DNA of 64,000 nucleotides from Manis javanica (Eukaryota > Chordata > Mammalia > Pholidota > Manidae), in the NCBI RefSeq assembly GCF_040802235.1, contig NC_133158.1, positions 160,739,401 to 160,803,400 of the forward strand, given 5' to 3'. The translations under genes were made by a program, and so were the position numbers. Shown piece by piece: positions 48,602-60,780 of the stretch; position 1 is the first letter of the stretch; every line of letters starts with the position of its first letter. Below the pieces are notes generated by a model. That model saw nothing but the letters and a program-made list of their open reading frames with translations. It ran no database searches and had not been told where the DNA came from.

Positions 48602-48903
48602 TGTCTTGCCAATGGGTTTCAGCCCCAGGCAAGTTCACTATGGATTCAATGTGACCAAAGAAAATGACAGCAAACATTCTTTGGGGTGAAAGGGTTTATT
48701 ACCTGGCTTGTTCTCCCAGTGGTAGGTTGACCACTAGCGTCTCTGCCTCCGCCCAGAGCACCAGGCCGAGCTGTCTATATAGCGCAATAATAGCTTACTG
48801 CCTAAAGGTGTGGAAGCAGTAGCCTAGCCAACAGCCCAGTTACATCATTAGGTGGTTTAAGTTCAGTGAGGATCCTGGCCATAGGAACCCCAACTTCCTC
48901 ACA
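48602..48903 (-). repeat. Solo LTR, 302 bp, minus strand
   Basis: Bounded by TG...CA on the plus strand (TGTCTTGCC to CTCACA) and by GTTAC duplications. On the minus strand: U3 start TGTGAGGAAGTTGGGG, TATA box (gctatatagacag at about 48786-48774), poly(A) signal AATAAA (gtaataaaccc at about 48700), U5 ending ttggcaagaca. No internal region, so it formed by LTR-LTR recombination. It interrupts the L2. The relic at 1115-1430 is the same family. Confidence 0.85.
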
Positions 48904-48908
48904 GTTAC

Positions 48909-49640
48909 CAAGACAAAATGGAACACTATTTGTTTCTTCTCTTCTTTTTCTTTCATATCCCACATTTGATCAGTCAGTAAATCCTCCAAAATAAATCCAG
49001 AATATGACCACTTCAGACCTATTCTACATTACTGTACCAGTCCACACCAATCTCTCTCTGCTGGATCACTGCAATACACTCCAAACTGGTCTTCTTGCTT
49101 TTGCCCTCTTTATTCAAACAGAACAGGCAAAGAATTATGTTTAAAAAGACAAATAATATTCCTCCTTCACGTAAAAACCCCCTCTCCCCCCATCTCAACT
49201 CAATGTAGAGACCAAAGTCCTTATAATAACCAACAGGGCCCCTGGTGCCCTTCCTCACACTACTCCACAATGACTTCTATTCCCCCCACACACTGAGCAC
49301 ACTCCCCTTCAGAGCCTTTGCTCTTCTTGTTCCCTCTGCCTGGAAAATTCTTCTCCCAGATAGCTGCTTGGCTCACATCCTCATCTTCTTCAAGTCTTTG
49401 CTAAATGTCACCTTTTCAGTAAGGTCTTCCTGTTTCCTTCCCCTAAACATTTCTATTTTCCTTTATTTCTCTCCATAATACATATCACCTTCTCCTACAT
49501 TGTAAAATTCAGAAAGTAATTTTATTGTCTGTCCTCTCCAAATAGAATGAATGGCAGGGCCAAGAAGGCAAGATTTTTTTGTTTGTTATATCCCTGGTGG
49601 TTGAAGCAGTGCCAGGCACATATTAGGCACTTAGCTGCAA
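48909..49640 (+). repeat. L2 3' portion (continuation after the LTR)
   Basis: Contains the well-known L2 3' text: ttgctcttcttgttccctct, gcctggaaaattcttctccc, catcctcatcttcttcaagt, gctaaatgtcaccttttcag, taaggtcttcctgtttcctt and a gtgccaggcacatattaggc tail. Confidence 0.8.
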
Positions 49641-49829
49641 ATCACAGGTTTTGTTGTATCAAGCTATATACAATGCTTTCATTTATTAATTCTAAATATT
49701 TTGTATTTCTAATATGATTTCATTTTTACAAATTCTAAGAACAAATTTAGCACAGATAAAAAAGAATGTTTACAGAATCTGAAAAGCATAAAGAACAGTA
49801 ACACAACACCCATGTTCTCACTACCCAGT

Positions 49830-50550
49830 TTAAGAAAGATGATCTCTCTGAAGCCCTCTGTGTGCCCCACCCCTCAGAGTAACTACTGTCCTGATTTTTA
49901 ACGTCATCATTCCCTTGAAGTTTATCTCCTTAAACAATATACTGCTTATTTGTCCATTTAAAATATTCTGTGTTGTTGTGTATAGTTGCAGCTCAATTAT
50001 TTTTGCTGCTGTACAGTATTCCATCATACAGATATACTGCAATTCATTCATCCATTCCACTATTGATGAACATTGTTGTTTCCTGGATTTTTGCTATTAC
50101 AAATAGTGTAATGAACATTTTTGTAGATTACCTCCTGATGCCCTAACCACCTTCATAAGATCATGCCAAATCATTTTCAAAGGTGGCTGTACTAGTATTT
50201 ATACTCCCACCAATAGTGTTTATGAGTCCCTACTGCTGCATATCTTGACCAATGCTTCACATTGCCTTTTTTTGTAAAGTCAATATGGTGATGTGAAATA
50301 GTATTTCATTTTAATTTGCATTTCCCCAGTTACTACAGTGGTTTGAAGTTGAGCATCTTCAAATCTCTTACCCATTTTTCTGTTGGGCTATTATAGTTCT
50401 TTATATGTTCTACATATTAATTTTTTATCCATTATATACTGTGCAAATATATTCTTTTGTAATATCACTTTCTTTAAGGAGTCTTTCACTGAAAATTTAC
50501 CAGTTTTTTCCTTTTTGGTGTGTGCTTTTGTCCTTTTAAAGATTTTCTTG
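49830..50550 (-). repeat. Old L1 fragment (left part), minus strand
   Basis: The reverse complement carries the ORF2 C-terminus (MNELQYICMMEYCTAA near 50056-50000). The same old element resumes at about 59755 after the younger L1 insertion; the 13-bp word AAAGATTTTCTTG at 50538-50550 is its target-site duplication. Confidence 0.7.
50538..50550. repeat. Target-site duplication (13 bp), left copy
   Basis: AAAGATTTTCTTG, repeated at 59742-59754 around the 50551-59741 composite insertion. Confidence 0.8.
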
Positions 50551-51511
50551 GTATTGAGACAGGATTAAAGAAGGTGGTATGAGAGGAAAGACAGAGACCT
50601 CCTCCTGAAACCACATATAATACGAAAATATAATTTAATACAACTAATCCTGAAAGAGCAACAGGAAAGAAGGCTGCACCAGATTGCATACACCTGGAGA
50701 ACAGAGCAGACCTCATGGAACAGGGTAACATATCAGAGCTGTGACTGGCAGGGCCCAAGCCCTTCCCCCAACCTCCCTCATGGTGGGAGGAAGAGAAACA
50801 GAACAGGGAGGGAGTGGAGGCCTGGGACTGCTGAACACATAGCCCTACAGATCTGCTGTGGGAGCATGAACCTACATTGCATGGTGCTCTGGTGATTTAG
50901 TGAGGTTGGAAAGCTAAATAATACCTGGAGAGACAGATTACAGCTGCTTGTGGAAAACAGGGATCATATCTAGCTGATCTGGGTGGGCAGTCTGAGAGAC
51001 TTCCTAAAAGAGAGAGGGCTGCTAAAAGGGGCAAGGATTGCACAGAGCTTACTGCTCAGGAGAAAGGACAGGTAGACAAAATTGTCCAGGTGCACTCTGC
51101 CCAGCAGGTTGGGAGCTTAAACAACCTTCAGGCACTCCATCCCCCTGGCTGGCTATGCAGCTCCAGGGCCCCCACCATGATATGCAGCCTGCTGTGTCTC
51201 CCCCCACCCCCCGGGCTAGCCTGCACCTGGCTCAGGCTCGCAAACCAGCAACCCCTGCCCTGGACTCAGGCCAGCCAGAGGGAAGCCCCACCTATGGCAG
51301 CTACAGACACACAGCATAGAGGCTTACACTTGTATGGTTGGTCCCCTGGTTCTGGCAGTGGAGACAGGCATAGCAGTGGGGAAGCAGGAAACAGCTCTTT
51401 CCTCCCCTGAAGCACCAACACCACTCTGCTGCGACCCCCAACATTGTTCCAGGGGCTGAACAGCTCCAGTGAGTAGAGCTTCTGGGCATTAGAGGGCACC
51501 ACAGACAAATT

Positions 51512-52369
51512 ATGAAATTTCAAAGGAACCTGGTTCAAAGCAAAATTTTGAATACAACACCTGAGAAAGATTCAAATGAAATCGACCTCATGAATCTTTC
51601 TGAAAGAGATTTCAAAATAAAAATCATTAACCTGCTCATGGAGGTAAGGAAAAATATTCAAGAACTCAGGAATGAATTTAGGATGGAGGTCCAATCATTG
51701 AAGAACACAATGGAGGGTATTAAAAGCAGATTGAATATGGTGGAGGAGATGATAAATGAAATAGAAATAAGGGAAGAGGAATACAAAGGAGCTGAGGCAC
51801 AGAGAGAAAAAAAGATCTCTAGGAATGAAAGAATACTAAGAGAACTGTGTGACCAATTCAAATGGAACAATATTCATATTATAGGGATAGGGATACCAGA
51901 AGAAGAAGAGAGAGAAAAAGAGATAGAAAGTGTCTTTGAGGAAGTACTTGCTGAAGAATTCCCCAATCTGGGGAAGGAGATAGTCTCTCAGTCCATAAAG
52001 GTACACAGATCTCCCAACACAAGAGACCCAAGGAGGGCAACAACAAGACATATAATAATTAAAATGGTAAAGATCAAGGATAAAGACAGACTATTAAAAG
52101 CAGCCAGAGAGAGAAATAAGATCACATACAAAGGAAAGCCCATCAGGCTAACATCAGACTTCTCAGCAGAAACCTTACTGACCAGAAGGGAGTGGAATGA
52201 TATATTTAATGTAATGAAACAGAAGGGCCTCAAACCCAGAATACTTTATCTGGCAAGATTATCATTTAAATTTGAAGGAGGGATTAAACAATTTCCAGAT
52301 AAGCAAAAGCTGAGAGAGTTTATCTCCCAAAAACCATCTCTACAGTATATTTTTGAGGGACTGCTATAG
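51512..52369 (+). CDS. L1 ORF1 protein, intact frame in an otherwise dead L1
   Basis: 285 codons with no stop: coiled coil (about residues 40-110, heptads without the 11-residue repeats of the 37827-38750 copy), RRM (NIHIIGIGIPEEEE), and C-terminal domain (ATTRHIIIKMVKIKDKDR, ARLSFKFEGGIKQFPDKQKL). The RRM strand reads IIGIGIP where the other copy reads IIGIP, a 2-residue in-frame duplication. ORF2 of the same element is broken. It may survive by chance or be of the younger age class. Confidence 0.85.
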   Translation: MKFQRNLVQSKILNTTPEKDSNEIDLMNLSERDFKIKIINLLMEVRKNIQELRNEFRMEVQSLKNTMEGIKSRLNMVEEMINEIEIREEEYKGAEAQREKKISRNERILRELCDQFKWNNIHIIGIGIPEEEEREKEIESVFEEVLAEEFPNLGKEIVSQSIKVHRSPNTRDPRRATTRHIIIKMVKIKDKDRLLKAARERNKITYKGKPIRLTSDFSAETLLTRREWNDIFNVMKQKGLKPRILYLARLSFKFEGGIKQFPDKQKLREFISQKPSLQYIFEGLL

Positions 52370-52540
52370 ATGGAAGTATTTCTAAGGTTAAATAGCTGTC
52401 ACCAGAGATAATAAAAAGGGATTGACAAGGAGTACAGAATATATACCTAATATATAAAGAATGGAGGAGAAAGAAACGTAGGGGGAAAAAAAGAACCTTT
52501 AGATAGTGTTTGTAAGAGCATACTAATTGAGTTAAGTTAG

Positions 52541-55500
52541 ATGAAGGAAGTTACACTTGAACCTTTGGTAACCACGAATCTAAAGCCTGCAATGGCAATA
52601 AGTACACACCTATGGATAATCACCCTAAATATATATGGTCTGAATGAACCAAACAAAAGACATAGAGTCACTGAATGGATAAAAAAACAAGACCCAACTA
52701 TATGCTGCCTACAAGAGACTCACTTAAAACCCAAAGACATACAGAGAATGAAAGTGAAGGGATGGGAAAAGATATTTCATGCAACTAATAGGGAGAAAAA
52801 AGCAGGTGTTGCAGTACTTTTATCAGACAAAATAGATTTCAAAACAAAGAAAGTCACAAGAGACAAGGACATTACATAATGATAAAAGGGTCAATCCAAC
52901 AAGATGATATAACCATTATAAATATCTTTGCAGCCAACACAGGAGCACCTACATATGTGAACCAAATACCAACAGAATTAAAAGGAGAAATAGAATGTAA
53001 TACATTCATTCTAGGAGACTTCAACACTCCACTCACTCCAAGGGACAGATCCCCAAGACAGAAAATAAGTAAGGACACAGAGGCATTGAACAACACATTA
53101 GAACAGATGGATCTAACAGACATCTACAGAACTCTCCACCCAAAAGAAGCAGGATACACATTCTTCTCAAGTGCACACAGAACATTTTCCAGAATAGACC
53201 ACATACTAGGCTACATAAAGAGCCTCAGTAAATTCAAAAAGATTGAAATTGTACCAACTTCTCAAATCACAAGGGTGTAAAACTAGAAATAAACTGCACA
53301 AAGAAAACAAAAAGGCTCACAAACACACAGACACTTAACAACATGCTCCTAAATAATCAATGGATCAATGATCAAATTAAAACAGAGATCAAGCAATGTA
53401 TAGAGACAAATGACAACAACAGCACAATGTCCCAACTTCTGTGGGATGCAACGAAGGCAGTTCTAAGAGAGAAGTATATACCAATCCAGGCCTATTTAAA
53501 GAAGGAAGAACAATCCCAAATGAATAGTCTAAATTCACAATTATTGAAACTGGAAAAAGAAGAACAAATGAGGCCCAAAGTCCACAGAAGGAGGGACATA
53601 ATAAAGATCAGAGAAGAAAAAACAAAATTGAAAAGAATAAAACAATAGAAAAAAACCAATGAAACCAAGAACTGGTTCTTTGAGAAAATAAACAAAATAC
53701 ATAAGCCCTAGCCAGACTTATTAAGAGAAAATGAGAATCTACACACATAAACACAATCACAAATGAGAAAGGAAAAATCACGATGGACACCACAGAAATA
53801 CAAAGAATTATGAGAGAATACTATGAAAATCGATACGCTAACAAACTGGATGACCTTGAAGAAATGGACAACGTTCTAGAAAAATACAAACTTCCAAGGC
53901 TGACCCAGGAAGAAACAGAAAATCTAAACAGACCAATTACCAGCAATGATATTTATCAGTAATCAAAAAACTAGCCAAGAACAAAACCAGATGGATTCAC
54001 TGCTGAATTTTATCAGACATACAGAGAAGACATAATACCCATTCTCCTTAAAGTTTTCCAAAAAATAGAAGAGGAGGGAATACTTGAAAACTCATTCTAT
54101 GAAGCCAGCATCACTCTAATACCAAAATCAGGCAAAGACACCACAAAAAAAGAAAACTACAGACCAATATCCCTGATGAACATAGATGCAAAAATACTGA
54201 ACAAAACATTAGCAACCCGAAATCAAAAATACATCAAGAGGATCATACACCATGATCAAGTGGGATGCATCTCAGGGATGCAAGGATGGTACAACATTAA
54301 AAAATCCATCAACATCATCCACCACATCAACAAAAATGGAAATGATCATTTCCTTAGATGCTGAAAAAGCATTTGACAAAATTCAACATCCATTCATGAT
54401 AAAAACTCTCAACAAAATGGGTATAGAGGGCAAGTACCTCAACATAATAAAGGCAATTTATGACAAACCCACACCCAACATCATACTTAACAGTGAGAAA
54501 CTGAAAACTTTTCTTTTAAGATCAGGAACAAGACAAGGATGCCTACTCCCCCAACTTTTATTCAACATAGTACTGAAGGTCCTAGCCACAGCAATCAGAC
54601 AACACAAAGAAGTAAAAAGCATCCAGATTGGCAAGGAAGAAGTCAAACTGTCACTGTTTGCAGATGACATGATATTGCATATAAAAAACCCTGAAGAATC
54701 CACTCCAAAACTACTTGATCTAATATTTGACTTCAGCAAAGTTGCAGGATTCAAAATTAATACACAGAAATCTGTTGCATTCCTATACACTAATAATGAA
54801 TGAGCAGAAAGGGAAATCAGGAAAACAATTCCATTCACAATTGCATCAAAAAGAATAAAATACCTAGGAATAAACCTAACCAAGGAAGTGAAAGACCTAT
54901 ACCCTGAAAACTACAAGACACTCTTAAGAGAAATTAAAGAGGATACTAATAAATGGAAATTCATCCCATGCTCTTGGGTAGGAAGAATTAACATTGTTAA
55001 AATGGCCATCCTGCCTAAAGCAATCTATAGATTCAATGCAATCCCTATCACAATACCAACAGCATTCTTCAAAGAACTGGAACAAATAGTTCTAAAATTC
55101 ATATGGAACCACAAAAGACCCCGAATAGCCAAAGCAATCCTGAGAAGGAAGAATAAAGAAGGGAGGATCTCACTCCCCAACTTCAAGCTCTACTACAAAG
55201 CCACAGTAATCAAGACAATTTGGTACTGGCACAAGAACAGACTCATAGACCAATGGAACAGGATAGAGAATCCAGATATTAACTCAAACATATATGGTCA
55301 GTTAATATACGATACAATAAAGGAGCCAATGGGGAAATGACAGCTTCTTCAATAGCTGGTGTTGGCAAAACTGGTCAGCTACATCTAAGAGAATGAAACT
55401 GGATTATTGTCTATCTCCATACACAAAAGTAAACTCAAAATGAATCAAAGACCTGAATTAAAGTCATGAAATCATGAAACTCTTAGAAGAAAATATAGGC

Positions 55501-55775
55501 AAAACTCTCTTGAATATAAACATGAGCAACTTCATGAACATATCTCCATGGGCAAGGGAAATGAAAGCAAAAATGAACAAGTGGGAGTATATCAAACTAA
55601 AAAAGCTTCTGTACAGCAAAGTTGTACGATACAGTAGAACAAAAAGGCATCCTACAGTATGGAAGAATATATTCATAAATGGCATATCCAATAAGGGGTT
55701 GACATCCAAAATAAACAAAGAGCTCAGCCACCTCAACAAACAAAAAGCAAATAACCCAATAAAAACTTGGGCAGA
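52541..55775 (+). pseudogene. Disrupted L1 ORF2 (5' two thirds)
   Basis: Endonuclease ([32 protein letters not shown]) stops at 52879 and resumes at 52879-53280 (GDFNTPL, SRIDHIL). RT pieces lie at 54252-54803 ([11 protein letters not shown]), with later pieces at 54888-55340 and 55474-55776. Several frameshifts and stops; in LNIYGLN the motif Asn-Val-Asn is altered to Asn-Ile-Tyr. No function expected. Confidence 0.85.
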
Positions 55776-58774
55776 ACAGACCTATCAAGAAAAAAAGAGA
55801 GTCTACACACATAAATACAATCACAAATGAGAAAGGAAAAATCACTACGGACACCACAGAAATACAAAGAATTATTAGAGAATACTATGAAAAATTATAT
55901 GCTAAAAAACTGGATAACCTAGAAGAAATGGACAACTTCCTAGAAAAATACAACTTTCCAAGGCTAACCAAGGAAGAAACAGAAAATCTGAACAGACCAA
56001 TTACCAGCAATGAAATTGAACTGGTAATCAAAAACCTACCTAAGAACAAAACACCTATACCAGATGGCTTCACTGCTGACTTTTATCAAACATTTAGTGA
56101 AGACCCATTCTCCTTAAAGTTTTCCAAAAAATAGAAGAGGAGGGAATACTTCAAAACTCATTCTATGAGGCAGCATCACTCTAATACCAAAACCAGGCAA
56201 AGACACCACAAAAAAAGAAAATTACAGACCAATATTCCTGAAGAACACAGATGTAAAAATACTCAACAAAATATTAGCAAACCGAATTCAAAAATACATT
56301 AAAAAGATGATCCATCATAATCAAGTGGGATTTATGCCAGGGATGCAAGGATGGTACAACATTCAAAAATCCATCAACATCATCCACCACATCAACAAAA
56401 AGAATGACAAAAATCACATGATCATCTCCGTAGATGCTGAAAAAGCATTTGACAAAATTCAACATCCATTCATGATAAAAACTCTCAACAAAATGGGTAT
56501 AGAGGGCAAGTACCTCAACATAATAAAGGCCATATATGACAAACCCACAGCCAACATCATACTGAACAGCGAGAAGCTGAAAGCTTTTCCTTTAAGATCG
56601 GGAACAAGACAAGGATGCCCACTCTTCCCACTTCTATTCAACATAGTACTGGAGGTCCTAGCCACGGCAATCAGACAACACAAAGAAATAAAAGGCATCC
56701 AGATTGGCAAGGAAGAAGTTAAACTGCCCCTGTTTGCAGATGACATGATATTGTACACAAAAACCCTAAAGAATCCACTCCAAAACTACTAGATCTAATA
56801 TCTGAATTCAGAAATCTGTGGCATTCCTGTACACTAACAATGAACTAGCAGAAAGAGAAATCAGGAAAACAATTCCATTTACAACTGCATCAAAAAGAAT
56901 AAAATACCTAGGCATAAACCTAACCAAGGAAGTGAAAGACCTATACTCTGAAAACTACAAGACACTCATGAGAGAAATTAAAGAAGATACCAATAAATGG
57001 AAACACATTCCATGCTCATGGAGAGGAAGAATCAATATTGTCAAAATGGCCATCCTGCCTAAGGCAATCTATAGATTCAGTGCAATTCCTATCAAAATAC
57101 CAACAGCATTCTTCAATGAACTAGAGAAAATCATCCTAAAATTCATATGGAACCACAAAAGACCTCAAATAGCCAAAGCAATTCTGAGAAGGAAGAATAA
57201 AGCAGGGGGAATTATGCTCTCCAACTTCAAGCTCTACTATAAAGCCACAGTAATCAAGACAATTTGGTACTGGCACAAGAACAGACCCAAAGACCAATGG
57301 AACAGACTAGAGATATAAACCCAACCATATATGGTCAATTAATATATGATAAAGGAGCCATGGATATGCAATGGGGAAATGACAGCCTCTTCAACAACTG
57401 GTGTTGGCAAGACTTGTCAGCTACATGCAAGAGAATGAAACTGGATTATTGTTTAACCCCATACACAAAAGTAAACTTGAAATGGATTAAAGACTTCCAT
57501 GTAAGTCATGAAACCATAAAACTCTTAGAAGACAACATAGGCAAACATCTCCTGAATATAAGCATGAGCAACTTCTTCCTGAACACATCTCCTCGAGAAA
57601 GGGAAACAAAAGCAAAAATGAACTCATGGGACTACATCATACTAAAAAGTTTTTGTGCGGCAAAGGACATCATCAACAAAACAAAAAGTCATCCTACAGT
57701 ATGGGAGAATATATTTGTAAATGACATATCCGACAAGGGGTTAACATCCAAAATATATAAAGAACTTACACACCTCAGCACCCAAAAAGCAAATAACCCG
57801 ATTAACAAATGGGCAGAGGATATGAAGAGACGGTTTTCCAAAGAAGAAATTCAGGTGGCCAACAGGCACATGAAAAGATGCTTCACATCACTAATAATCA
57901 GGGAAATGCAAATTAAAACCACAATGAGATATCACCTCACACCAGTAAGGATGGCCAGCATCGAAAAGACTAAGAACAACAAATGTTGGCCAGGTTGTGG
58001 AGAAAGGGGAACCCTCCTGCACTGCTGGTGGGAATGTAGGCTAGTTAAACCATGTGGAAAGCAATATGGAGGTTCCTCAAAAGCTAAAAATAGAAATACC
58101 ATTTGACCCCGGAATCCCACTTCTTGGAATATACCCAAAGAATACAACTTCTCAGATTCAAAAAGACATATACACCGCTATGTTCATCACAGCACTTTTT
58201 ATAATAGCCAAGATACGGAAGCAACCTAAGTGTCCATCTGTAGATGAATGGATAAAGAAGATGTGGCACATATACACAATGGAATACTATTCAGCCATAA
58301 GAAAGAAACAAATCCTACCATTTGCAACAACATGGATGGAGCTGGAGGACAGTATGCTCAGTGAAATAAGCCAGGCAGAGAAAGACAAATGCCAAATGAT
58401 TTCCCTCATTTGTGGAGTATAACAATGAGGCAAAACTGAAGGAACAAAATGGCAGCAGACTCAGAGACTCCAAGAATGAACTAGTGGTTACCAAAGGGAG
58501 GGCTGTGGGAGGGTGGGTGTGGAGGGAGGGAGAAGGGGACTGAGGCGTATTATGTTTAGTGCACATGGTGTGGGGGCTCACGGGGAGAAGAGTGTATTAC
58601 AGAGAAGGCACATAGTGGATCTCTGGCAACTTGCTGCACTGATGGACAGTGACTGCATTGGGGTATGGGTGGGGACTTGATAGTGTGGGTGGATGTGGTA
58701 ACCACATTGTTTTCTCATGTGAAACCTTCATAAGAGTGTATATCAATCATACCTTAATAAAAAATTTTTTTAAA
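55776..58774 (+). mobile_element. Nested 5'-truncated L1 inside the 50.6-59.7 kb L1
   Basis: Starts mid-ORF2 (acagacctatcaagaaaaaa) and runs through RT (56307-56792, [12 protein letters not shown]), ORF2 C-terminus (57264-58106), 3'UTR and A/T-rich tail. It is flanked by an 8-bp TGGGCAGA (55768-55775 and 58775-58782), and the host L1 resumes exactly there (gggcagaggatctg). ORF2 has several breaks, including the missing base at ccatgtgg (about 58050) shared with the 41.2-42.5 kb copy. Confidence 0.83.
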
Positions 58775-59594
58775 TGGGCAGAGGATCTGAACTGACACTT
58801 CTGCAAAGAAGAAATTCAGATGGCCAACAGGCACATGAAAAGATGCTCCACATTGCTAATCATCAGAGAAATGCAAATTAAAAGCACAATGAGATATCAC
58901 CTCACACCAGTAAGGATGGCCACCATCCAAAAGACAAACAACAACAAATGTTGGCGAGGATGTGAAGAATGGGGAACCCTCCTACACTGCTGGTGATAAT
59001 GTAAATTAGTTCAACCTTTGTGGAAAGCAGTATGGAAGTTCCTCAAAAAACTCAAAATAGAAATACCACTTGACCCAGGAATTCCACTCCTAGGAATTTA
59101 CCCTAAGAATGCAGCACTCAAGTTTGAAAAAGACAGATGCACCCCTATGTTTATCACAGCACTATTTACAATATACAAGAAATGGAAACAACCTAAGTAT
59201 CCATCAGTAGATGAATGGATAAAGAAGATGTGGTACATATACACAATGGAATATTATTCAGCCATAAGTAAAGAAAACAAATCCTACCATTTGCAACAAC
59301 ATGGATGGATCTAGAGGGTATTATGCTCAGTGAAATAAGCCAGGCAGAGAAAGACAAGTATCAAATGATTTCATTCATCTGTGGAATATAAGAATAAAGC
59401 AAAAACTGAGGGAACAAAACAGCAGCACAACCACAGAACCCAAGAATGGACTAACAGTTACCAAAGGGAAAGGGACTGGGGAGGATGGGTGGGAAGGAAG
59501 GGATAAGGGGAAAAAGGGGCATTATGATTACTACACCTAATGTAGCGGTGGGGCATGGGAAAAGCAGTATAGCACAGAGAAGACAAGTAGTGAA
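58775..59594 (+). mobile_element. 3' part of the host L1 after the nested insertion
   Basis: Continues ORF2 exactly where 55775 left off, through the C-terminus (59018-59314 reads [20 protein letters not shown]) into a partial 3'UTR ending at gagaagacaagtagtg. Confidence 0.85.
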
Positions 59595-59741
59595 AATAAA
59601 TAAATAAAGACTTTTGGTCATTAAAAAAAAAGTTGTATTGAATCACTGACATTTGTTTTAAGCTTCCTTTAAACAAAGATGATGCCACCAGTGTATGAAA
59701 ATTCACAAAATAAAAAAATAAAGAATAGATCCCTAAAAAAA
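59595..59741 (+). mobile_element. Putative 3'-transduced segment of the host L1
   Basis: A non-L1 stretch with aaaataaataaataaagact at its start. AATAAA (about 59716-59721) is followed by gaatagatccct and an A10, immediately before the target-site duplication. This is a textbook cleavage/polyadenylation spacing. Confidence 0.7.
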
Positions 59742-59754
59742 AAAGATTTTCTTG

Positions 59755-60780
59755 CCTACTGTGAAGTCATAAAGATCATCTCCTGTATGTTTTCCAAATG
59801 TTTATAACTTTGCTTTTAACATTCGAGTCTATAATATACCTAGAACTGAGTAAGGTAAAGAAAGGGTCTAATTTCAGTTTTTTCATACAGCAACATTTAT
59901 CTCTGTACAATTTATTGCAAATTCCTCCCCCTGTCCCATACATTCATTCTCTGTGCCAGCACTGTCATATATCAATATTCTATCTGTATTTACTGGTCTA
60001 GCTCTGCATATGATCATGCCATCTTAATTCAAATTCACCACTTTGCCTGTTTGTAGTATTTTTGCTATTTTTAGCTCTCTGCTCTTGCACACAAATTTGT
60101 TTGTTTGTCTGTTTTTACTAAGGCATCATTGATGTACACTCTTATGAAGGTTTCACAAGAAAAACAATGTGGTTACTACATTCACCCCCACCATCAAGTT
60201 CCCCCCCATACCCCACTGCAGTCACTGTCCATCAGTGTAGTAAGATTGCACATAAAATTTAGGAGTAATTTTTCAAATTAGAGGAAAAAATTAAGGTTTT
60301 ATTGCCATTGCAATGAATCTATAGGACAGTGGAGGAAAAACATTTACAATATTGAGTTTTCCTATTTGTGGACCTGGTATCTCCCAATTTATTTCTTTTT
60401 AAGGTCCTAGTGAAGCTTCATAATTTTCTCTACAACGGTTCTACATATTTTGTTAGATTAGTAGTTAGACAATTTATATTTTTGCTGCTCTTATTAACTG
60501 TATCCTTTTGAAAACTACATTTTAACTGTTGCTAAAGATAAATTGTACATTAAAGAAATGCAATTGACTTTTGCATATTGAACTTTGATAAAGTATTATG
60601 TGTAGATTATTGACTCTAATTCGTGAATCAGTTACTAAACATTTATTTGTTAGCTTTCTTCAGTTGATCTCTAAATTTTTGGCATTTATACTGTATTCTG
60701 AAAATGTATTTTAAGATTGATACATTAGAATTTTTGAAACTTCCTTTTAGGCCTACCATGTCTTCAATTTCTATAAATTT
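59755..60780 (-). repeat. Old L1 fragment (right part), minus strand
   Basis: Inverted old ORF2 text (tctataatatacctagaact, ttttcatacagcaacattta, ccagcactgtcatatatcaa) continues the fragment at 49830-50550. Interrupted at 60100-60246 by a short L1 3' end. Confidence 0.6.
60100..60246 (-). mobile_element. Very short L1 3'-end insertion
   Basis: Inverted L1 3'UTR tail (ctaaggcatcattgatgtac, cactgtccatcagtgtagta). Flanks TTGCACACAAATTT (about 60086) and TTGCACATAAAATTT (about 60247) look like a slightly diverged duplication. Confidence 0.75.

Larger units (their letters stand above)
50551..59741 (+). mobile_element. Near full-length L1 split by a nested L1, with 3' extension
   Basis: Host element: 5'UTR (50551-51511), intact ORF1 (51512-52369), broken ORF2 (52541-55775), nested L1 (55776-58774), resumed ORF2 C-terminus and partial 3'UTR (58775-59594), then about 147 nt of non-L1 sequence ending AATAAA (about 59717), 18 nt, A10. 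The duplication AAAGATTTTCTTG closes after that tail. The L1 3'UTR stops early (after gacaagtagtg), so the donor probably had a shortened 3'UTR followed by genomic flank. Confidence 0.8.
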
